Assembly: GCA_035490315.1 (NCBI GenBank)
Contig: DATHET010000325.1
Span: 1 to 10,388, forward strand
Reading direction: 5' to 3'
DNA from: JADJQU01 sp035490315
GTDB taxonomy: Bacteria; Planctomycetota; UBA1135; GCA-002686595
Length of the DNA stretch: 10,388 nucleotides
Position numbers and translations under genes: made by a program. Positions 6,553 to 10,388 of this stretch are shown in pieces. A model generated the notes under the pieces. That model was given only the letters and a program-made list of their open reading frames with translations. It was not told where the DNA came from and did no database searches. Every line of letters starts with the position of its first letter. Within the stretch, counting starts at the first letter, position 1.

Positions 6553-7161
6553 TCAGACCTTCGCCGCGGGCCGCGCGTGGCCCGAGTCCGTGCTCTTCCC
6601 GCCCGAGACTCCGCCCGACACGATCAGCGCCATCATCTCGCCGCTGTCGAGATCGATCGCGTGCACATTGTCCCGCGGAACGAGCACCAGAAATCCTCCG
6701 AACGTGAACGACAGCGGCAGATACACCGCGACATGGCCCTCGAGCCCGACCTGCTCCATCGACCTGCGCGTCACGAAGCCCATGCGCTTGACCTGCGACG
6801 TGTCGCTCTCGAGGAACCAGACCGGCTGGTCGAAGCTCTTCTTGTCCCCCACGAAGGCGTCGGTCAGGTCGCGGATCGAGTTGTAGACCAGCTTGACCAC
6901 CGGCAGGCGGCCGACCCAGCCCTCGAGGACCTTGAGCGCCTGCTGCGCCAGGAAATTGGTGGCCAGCGACCCGACCAGCGTGATCAGGACCAGGGTGATC
7001 AACAGCCCCATGCCCGGATAATCCAGGTAGGGCTTGAGCGCCGGGATCTTGCGCAGGCCGTCGACCCAGTCGAGGACGCGGAAAAAGACGTAGATCGTCA
7101 GGCCGACGGGCACGACGATCAGCAGGCCGCGCAGGAAGTAGCGAGTCAGGTAACCGAGCAT
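6553..7161 (-). CDS. DUF502 family membrane protein
   Basis: 202 residues, typical for DUF502 (Pfam PF04367), whose molecular function is not established. The first transmembrane segment is about residues 7-30 (LRGLLIVVPVGLTIYVFFRV) and the second about 50-72 (GMGLLITLVLITLVGSLATNF). The conserved R-L-P-V-V-K-x-V-Y-x-x-I-R motif follows at about 84-96, then a soluble C-terminal half with LGFVTRRS-like and FLVLVPRDNV strands. The last 20 residues are Gly/Ser/Lys-rich and probably disordered. ATG 7161 gives the family's normal N-terminus. Upstream on the minus strand there is no Shine-Dalgarno, but TACCCT lies 9 nt before the start. The stop codon abuts that of propeller gene B. Confidence 0.9.
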   Translation of the reverse strand: MLGYLTRYFLRGLLIVVPVGLTIYVFFRVLDWVDGLRKIPALKPYLDYPGMGLLITLVLITLVGSLATNFLAQQALKVLEGWVGRLPVVKLVYNSIRDLTDAFVGDKKSFDQPVWFLESDTSQVKRMGFVTRRSMEQVGLEGHVAVYLPLSFTFGGFLVLVPRDNVHAIDLDSGEMMALIVSGGVSGGKSTDSGHARPAAKV

Positions 7162-7170
7162 GCGCCGCTC

Positions 7171-7176
7171 AGGGTA
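7171..7176 (-). promoter_or_regulatory. Possible -10 element immediately upstream of the DUF502 gene
   Basis: Read on the minus strand, TACCCT ends 9 nt before the ATG at 7161. There is no Shine-Dalgarno and no good -35 hexamer. It would place the transcription start at or within a few bases of the start codon. Confidence 0.25.
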
Positions 7177-7251
7177 GCGTCGGGACCCCCGCCGTACACC
7201 GCCTGCGTGGGAGCCGGCGGCCAGGCTTCAGAGTGGGCTCGGCGCGTTCGA

Positions 7252-7257
7252 TACACT
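7252..7257 (+). promoter_or_regulatory. Possible -10 element immediately upstream of the 7265 gene
   Basis: TACACT ends exactly 7 nt before the ATG at 7265, the same spacing as before propeller gene B. A GGA at 7258-7260 is too close to the ATG for a normal Shine-Dalgarno. A TTCAGA at 7227-7232 could be a poor -35 with a 19-nt spacer. Confidence 0.35.
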
Positions 7258-7264
7258 GGATGCG

Positions 7265-7648
7265 ATGTTCCTGGCCGCGCTCAACACCCTGTTCATCAAG
7301 TACGCGATCATCGCGTGCACCTTCCCTTTGTGGCTGCCCTTCCTCAAGGCCTTGTACGTCGAGCTGAACGACGCGCTGGCGGCCGAGGGCGGCCTGTTCG
7401 GAAGGACGCCGACCCAGCGCGAGCTGCGGCTGATCACGCGGGATCCGACGCGCTCCAAGTCGCCGCTGGTGAGCGAGGAGTTCGATCCCGATCGCCCCGG
7501 GCAGCGGCGCGCGCAACCGACGAGCACGGCGTCGGGGCAGAGGCAGGCGACTCCCAAGCAAGCGCGCGGGCCCGCGCCGACCGCGGCGAATTTCGGTTTC
7601 TCGAAGCCGCGCGGGAAACGCGGTTTCGCGCGCAAGGAACAGCGCTAG
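7265..7648 (+). CDS. Small membrane-anchored protein with basic, disordered C-terminal tail, unknown function
   Basis: 127 residues, family not recognised. Residues 1-30 form one hydrophobic segment (FIKYAIIACTFPLWLPFL) that could be an N-terminal membrane anchor or uncleaved signal. From about residue 45 the chain becomes rich in Pro, Gln, Arg, Ser and Thr and ends in a strongly basic stretch with KPRGKRG and ARKEQR, so the tail is probably disordered and possibly nucleic-acid- or lipid-binding; that is inference. The start is supported by the hydrophobic N-terminus beginning right at ATG 7265 and by a -10-like TACACT 7 nt upstream. Divergent from DUF502 over 103 bp and 109 bp ahead of the PLP-enzyme gene, with which it may be co-transcribed. 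A short gene of low complexity, hence moderate confidence. Confidence 0.65.
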   Translation: MFLAALNTLFIKYAIIACTFPLWLPFLKALYVELNDALAAEGGLFGRTPTQRELRLITRDPTRSKSPLVSEEFDPDRPGQRRAQPTSTASGQRQATPKQARGPAPTAANFGFSKPRGKRGFARKEQR

Positions 7649-7746
7649 CACGTAGGTCGTTCCGCGGTTGCGCAGCGATCCTCCAGGCTGTGCATGGACG
7701 GCGAAGCCAAGTGTCTGCAAGATCGTCGCGCCCCCAATCCCCTTGC

Positions 7747-7750
7747 GGAG
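7747..7750 (+). promoter_or_regulatory. Shine-Dalgarno site fixing the GTG start of the PLP enzyme
   Basis: GGAG lies 7 nt before the GTG at 7758. The frame is open upstream to an ATG at 7668, but that extension has no ribosome-binding site and would bury the twin-arginine-like N-terminus, so GTG 7758 is preferred. Confidence 0.7.
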
Positions 7751-7757
7751 AGCTCGC

Positions 7758-9071
7758 GTGAACCGCCGCCAATTTCTCGAAGCCATGACCTTGCCCGCCA
7801 TCCCGGCGTCGATCGGTCCGAATCTGGAATCCGAATGGTCGAGGCCGGAGGCCCTGGCGCGGATTTTCGAGGGCTTCGCTCGCCTCGATGGCGGCGATCC
7901 GGTCGCTGATGCGCGCAACGAGGACTTGTGGCGCGAAGTGCAGCTCGCGTTCACCGGCGACCGCACGAAGATCAACCTGAACAACGGCGGCTGCTGTCCG
8001 TCGCCGCGCGTGGTGCAGGAGGCGATGCAGCGCCTGCTCGAGTTCTCGAACGATCTCCCGACCCACAATCTATGGCAGATCCTCGAGCCGCAGCGCGAGC
8101 CTCTGCGCCAGCGCATCGCGCGCCAGTGGGCTTGCGATCCGGAGGAAATAGCGTTCACGCGCAACACCAGCGAGTCGCTGCAGACCTTGCAGTTCGGCAT
8201 GAAGCTCGAGCGCGGCGACGAGGTCGTCACCACCACGCAGGATTATCCGCGGATGCTGACGGCTTTCGAGCAGCGCGAGCGGCGCGACGGGATCGTGCTC
8301 AAGAAGATCCAGATTCCGGTGCCTTGCGAGGACGACGCGGAAGTCGTGCGGCGCTTCGAGGCGGCGGTGACGCCGCGCACGCGGATGATCCTGGTCTGCC
8401 ACGCGATCAATTTGACTGGACAGCTTCTGCCGGTGAAAGCGATCGTGGCGATGGGACGCAAGCGCGGAATTCCGGTGCTCATCGACGGGGCGCACACGTT
8501 CGCGCACCTCGATTTCACGTTCCCCGATCTCGATTGCGATTACTTCGGCACAAGCCTGCACAAGTGGTTGTTCGCGCCGCACGGGACGGGGCTCCTGTAT
8601 GTCCGCAAGAGCAAGATCGATTCGATCTGGCCTCTGTTCGCCGCGCCGCCGCTGCTCGACAAGGACATCCGCAAGTTCGAGGAGATCGGCACGCATCCGG
8701 CGGCGAATACGCTGGCGATCGGCGAGGCGCTCAGCTTCCACCAGGGCATCACGCCGCGGCGCAAGCAGGAGCGGCTGTATTACCTGCGCGAGGTGTGGAC
8801 CAGTCGGCTCGCGAAGCAGTCGCGGGTGCATTTCAACACGAGCCTCGATCGGCGCTACTCGATCGGGATCGCGAACGTGCGCGTCGAGGGGATCGACACG
8901 GGCAAATTGCAGGCGCATTTGTGGGCACAGCATCGCATCTGGACCACGGGGATCGACCATCCGGAGTTCAACGGTCTGCGCATCACGCCGAGCGTCCAGA
9001 CCACGCTCGAGGAGCTCGACCGCTTCTGCGAGGCGATCGAGAAGGTGATCGAGAAGGGGCTGCCTGCGTGA
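7758..9071 (+). CDS. Class V aminotransferase-fold PLP-dependent enzyme (isopenicillin-N-epimerase-like)
   Basis: 437 residues from GTG 7758. The fold-type I PLP signature is clear: LIDGAHTFAH at 241-250, with Asp243 expected to contact the pyridine nitrogen, and SLHKW at 266-270, with Lys269 as the Schiff-base lysine. Substrate-side motifs include NNGGCCPSP (75-83) and TRNTSESLQ (134-142). This pattern resembles CefD/isopenicillin-N-epimerase-like and cysteine-desulfurase-like members, so transamination, racemisation or C-S lyase chemistry are all possible; substrate unknown. The N-terminus MNRRQFLEAM (GTG read as Met) resembles a twin-arginine export signal, though the following hydrophobic stretch (TLPAIPASIG) is short. 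Its stop overlaps the start of the glycosyltransferase by 4 bp (GTGA), so the two are very likely translationally coupled. Confidence 0.9.
   Translation: MNRRQFLEAMTLPAIPASIGPNLESEWSRPEALARIFEGFARLDGGDPVADARNEDLWREVQLAFTGDRTKINLNNGGCCPSPRVVQEAMQRLLEFSNDLPTHNLWQILEPQREPLRQRIARQWACDPEEIAFTRNTSESLQTLQFGMKLERGDEVVTTTQDYPRMLTAFEQRERRDGIVLKKIQIPVPCEDDAEVVRRFEAAVTPRTRMILVCHAINLTGQLLPVKAIVAMGRKRGIPVLIDGAHTFAHLDFTFPDLDCDYFGTSLHKWLFAPHGTGLLYVRKSKIDSIWPLFAAPPLLDKDIRKFEEIGTHPAANTLAIGEALSFHQGITPRRKQERLYYLREVWTSRLAKQSRVHFNTSLDRRYSIGIANVRVEGIDTGKLQAHLWAQHRIWTTGIDHPEFNGLRITPSVQTTLEELDRFCEAIEKVIEKGLPA
9054..9059 (+). promoter_or_regulatory. Shine-Dalgarno site for the glycosyltransferase GTG start
   Basis: AAGGGG lies 8 nt before GTG 9068, inside the last codons of the PLP-enzyme gene. 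It supports the GTG overlapping the upstream stop, as no other ATG or GTG in this frame precedes the first conserved motif. Confidence 0.6.
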
Positions 9072-10243
9072 ATCGCGCGGAGCTCGGGTTTGGTGCGAGA
9101 GACGATTGCATCAGGACCGACCTCGGGCTTCGTGTTGGTTTCGATTACTGGCCGGCGGCGACGCACGCGCCGGGAGTCGGGCGCTACATGCGCGAGCTGG
9201 TGCGAGCCCTGGCGGCTTTGTCCGCGCATGAGGGCCGACCGTCGCTGGCGCTGCTCGACGTCGGGCCGGAAGGAGAGGACCTGCCGGAGGCTGCGCTGGG
9301 ACTGCCTCGCAACGGAGTCCTGCGACGGCGCTGGCGCGCCAAGCGCGGATGGTTGCGACTTCTCGAAGGCACGCTCGGCATGGGCGCGGAGACCTGGCTG
9401 GGGAAGATCAGCGTCTTCCATCGCGCGCACCTGATCGGGCCTCCGAACGCGAACGCGCCACAGATCGTGGCCCTCGCGCAGGCGCCGCAGGAAAGCGATG
9501 CAGCCGTGCGCGGAGCCCTCGCGCGCATGGCGGGCGTGCTGGTGTTCAACGAATACGCCAAGCGCGCGCTGACGCGCGGGTACGGGCTTGCGGCCGAGCG
9601 GGTTCACGTGGTTCCGGTAGGCTGCGACCACTGGCTGCGCGATCTCCCCGCAGCGACGCAGGCGCGCGAGCGCGCGCGGATCCTGGTCCTCGGAGCGGTT
9701 CGCGCGCAGCGCGGCCAGGTCGAGATCCTGCGCGCGTTCGAGCGGCTGCGCGGCGGCGGCCTCGATGCCGATCTCGTGATCTGCGGGCGGCGTGGCGACG
9801 ACGCGGATCGATTGGACGCGGCGCTGCGCTCCAGCCCGGTGCGGCGCGACGTGCGCTGGATCGACGAGCCGCTGGAGAGCGCGATGCCGGAGCTCGTCGC
9901 AGGCTCGACCCTGCTCGTGCACCTCGCGCGCGACGAGTGGACCGCGGTCACGCCGCTGGAGGCCATGTCCCTGGGAGTCGCCGTGGTCGCGAGCCGCCTG
10001 CCCAGCTTCGTCGAAGCCATGGGCGAGCTCGCGGACTACGTCGAAGCGGATCCAGCGGCCGCCATCGACGTCGGATTGGACCAGGCTCTCGCGCGCGGCT
10101 TCGCGAAGGCCCAGGACGCGGGGCAGACGGCTCGCAGGCGGGATCTGGCGAGCCGCTTCACCTGGAAAGCCAATGCGTGCTCAACGCTGCGCGTGTACGA
10201 GCAGATCGCGCGAACCGGTGCTCAGAGCGCGCTGGTGTCGTAG
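9068..10243 (+). CDS. GT4-type (GT-B fold) glycosyltransferase
   Basis: 391 residues starting at a GTG that overlaps the preceding stop. The N-terminal half has LRVGFDYW (21-28) and the acceptor-side glycine loop PGVGRYMREL (35-44). The donor domain follows, with VPVGCDHW (182-189), RILVLGAVRAQRGQVEILRAF (204-224) and DLVICGR (235-241). The retaining-enzyme EX7E motif is intact as Glu290 and Glu298 within DEWTAVTPLEAMSLG, and the tail helix SRFTWKANACSTLRVYEQI is typical of GT4. The enzyme would transfer a sugar from a nucleotide-sugar donor to a glycan, lipid or other acceptor in the cytoplasm; neither donor nor acceptor can be inferred. No membrane segment. Coupling to the PLP enzyme suggests a shared pathway. 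Its 3' end overlaps a convergent membrane-protein frame by 22 bp. Confidence 0.88.
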   Translation: MNRAELGFGARDDCIRTDLGLRVGFDYWPAATHAPGVGRYMRELVRALAALSAHEGRPSLALLDVGPEGEDLPEAALGLPRNGVLRRRWRAKRGWLRLLEGTLGMGAETWLGKISVFHRAHLIGPPNANAPQIVALAQAPQESDAAVRGALARMAGVLVFNEYAKRALTRGYGLAAERVHVVPVGCDHWLRDLPAATQARERARILVLGAVRAQRGQVEILRAFERLRGGGLDADLVICGRRGDDADRLDAALRSSPVRRDVRWIDEPLESAMPELVAGSTLLVHLARDEWTAVTPLEAMSLGVAVVASRLPSFVEAMGELADYVEADPAAAIDVGLDQALARGFAKAQDAGQTARRRDLASRFTWKANACSTLRVYEQIARTGAQSALVS

Positions 10244-10388
10244 GTCCTGAACGCCAGGGCTACCGCAATTGCGATCGGAATCGCGATCAAGGCGATCTTC
10301 ATCCAGGGCTTTTTCACGAAGGGCAGGACACCGAGCGCCGGCGCGAGGCCGACCAACGCGAAGAGCCAGACCGAGTAGCCCATGCTCG
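10222..10388 (-). CDS. Small membrane protein or C-terminal part of one (runs to the window edge)
   Basis: Read on the minus strand, an open frame ends with TGA at 10224-10222 and enters from the right edge. An ATG at 10383 would give a complete 53-residue protein; upstream bases are too few to choose between that and a longer gene. It encodes two hydrophobic segments, VWLFALVGLAPALGVLPFV and IALIAIPIAIAVALAF, joined by a basic KKPWMK turn, so a two-helix hairpin with a short polar end is likely. No family recognised. It overlaps the glycosyltransferase 3' end by 22 bp tail to tail. Support is membrane-like composition in one frame only, hence modest confidence. Confidence 0.55.
   Translation of the reverse strand, partial: SMGYSVWLFALVGLAPALGVLPFVKKPWMKIALIAIPIAIAVALAFRTYDTSAL

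Noticed and set aside
7609..7633. Hairpin with 11-bp arms and a 3-nt loop near the end of the 7265 gene as a terminator
   Set aside because: It lies inside the coding sequence, has one mismatch, and is not followed by a T-tract. GC-rich coding DNA often forms such stems.
7668..7757. ATG at 7668 as an earlier start for the PLP enzyme
   Set aside because: No ribosome-binding site precedes it and the added 30 residues have no family-like content; GTG 7758 has GGAG 7 nt upstream.
6577..7761. Plus-strand open frame (394 codons) over the DUF502 gene
   Set aside because: DUF502 on the other strand matches its family closely over its full length; the plus frame has no motif and also overlaps the 7265 gene.
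7928..9067. Open frame extending the glycosyltransferase upstream by about 380 codons
   Set aside because: It is an out-of-phase reading of the PLP-enzyme gene, Arg/Ala-rich. The GT4 domain begins just after GTG 9068, which has a Shine-Dalgarno.
1..10388. CRISPR arrays, tRNA/rRNA genes, transposase or integrase genes, phage genes
   Set aside because: No regularly spaced repeats, no tRNA-like cloverleaf or rRNA sequence recognised, and no recombinase motifs in any convincing frame.

Overview
The window is high-GC (about two thirds by eye), densely coding bacterial DNA. Genes abut, overlap or sit within about 120 bp of each other. A four-repeat S1 protein, two exported FG-GAP/integrin-type propeller proteins, a DUF502 membrane protein, an archaeal/fungal-type aspartate-semialdehyde dehydrogenase and scarce Shine-Dalgarno sites would fit a Planctomycetota-like bacterium. 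That placement is inference; no marker in the window settles it.

Layout. 1-98 (+): C-terminus of a short-chain dehydrogenase. 102-209: a 44-bp nearly perfect palindrome filling the gap between convergent genes. 217-1284 (-): aspartate-semialdehyde dehydrogenase (asd), divergent from 1384-2640 (+): S1-domain RNA-binding protein with a recognisable promoter. 2674-4554 and 4675-6552 (+): two diverged paralogous secreted FG-GAP proteins, here called A and B. Between them, at 4571-4636, lies a second copy of the last 22 codons of the S1 gene, including a 32-bp exact match. 6553-7161 (-): DUF502 membrane protein whose stop codon directly abuts that of copy B. 7265-7648 (+): small membrane-anchored protein with a basic, Pro/Gln-rich tail. 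7758-9071 and 9068-10243 (+): class V PLP-dependent enzyme and GT4-type glycosyltransferase, overlapping by 4 bp. 10222-10388 (-): end of, or a complete, small membrane protein overlapping the glycosyltransferase 3' end.

How the parts fit. asd (lysine, threonine, methionine and, in many bacteria, cell-wall precursor supply) and the S1 protein (translation) are housekeeping. The FG-GAP pair appears to be an accessory extracellular module that grew by tandem duplication or insertion next to the S1 gene, leaving a fragment of S1 as a scar. The PLP enzyme and glycosyltransferase are very likely translationally coupled and may work in one glycan or amino-sugar-type pathway, but no substrate can be read from sequence.

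Most interesting features: the S1-tail direct repeat bracketing propeller gene A, the 108-nt palindrome, the conserved 96-residue domain of unknown function shared by both propeller proteins, and -10-like hexamers 7-9 nt upstream of several start codons lacking a Shine-Dalgarno, suggesting leaderless transcripts.
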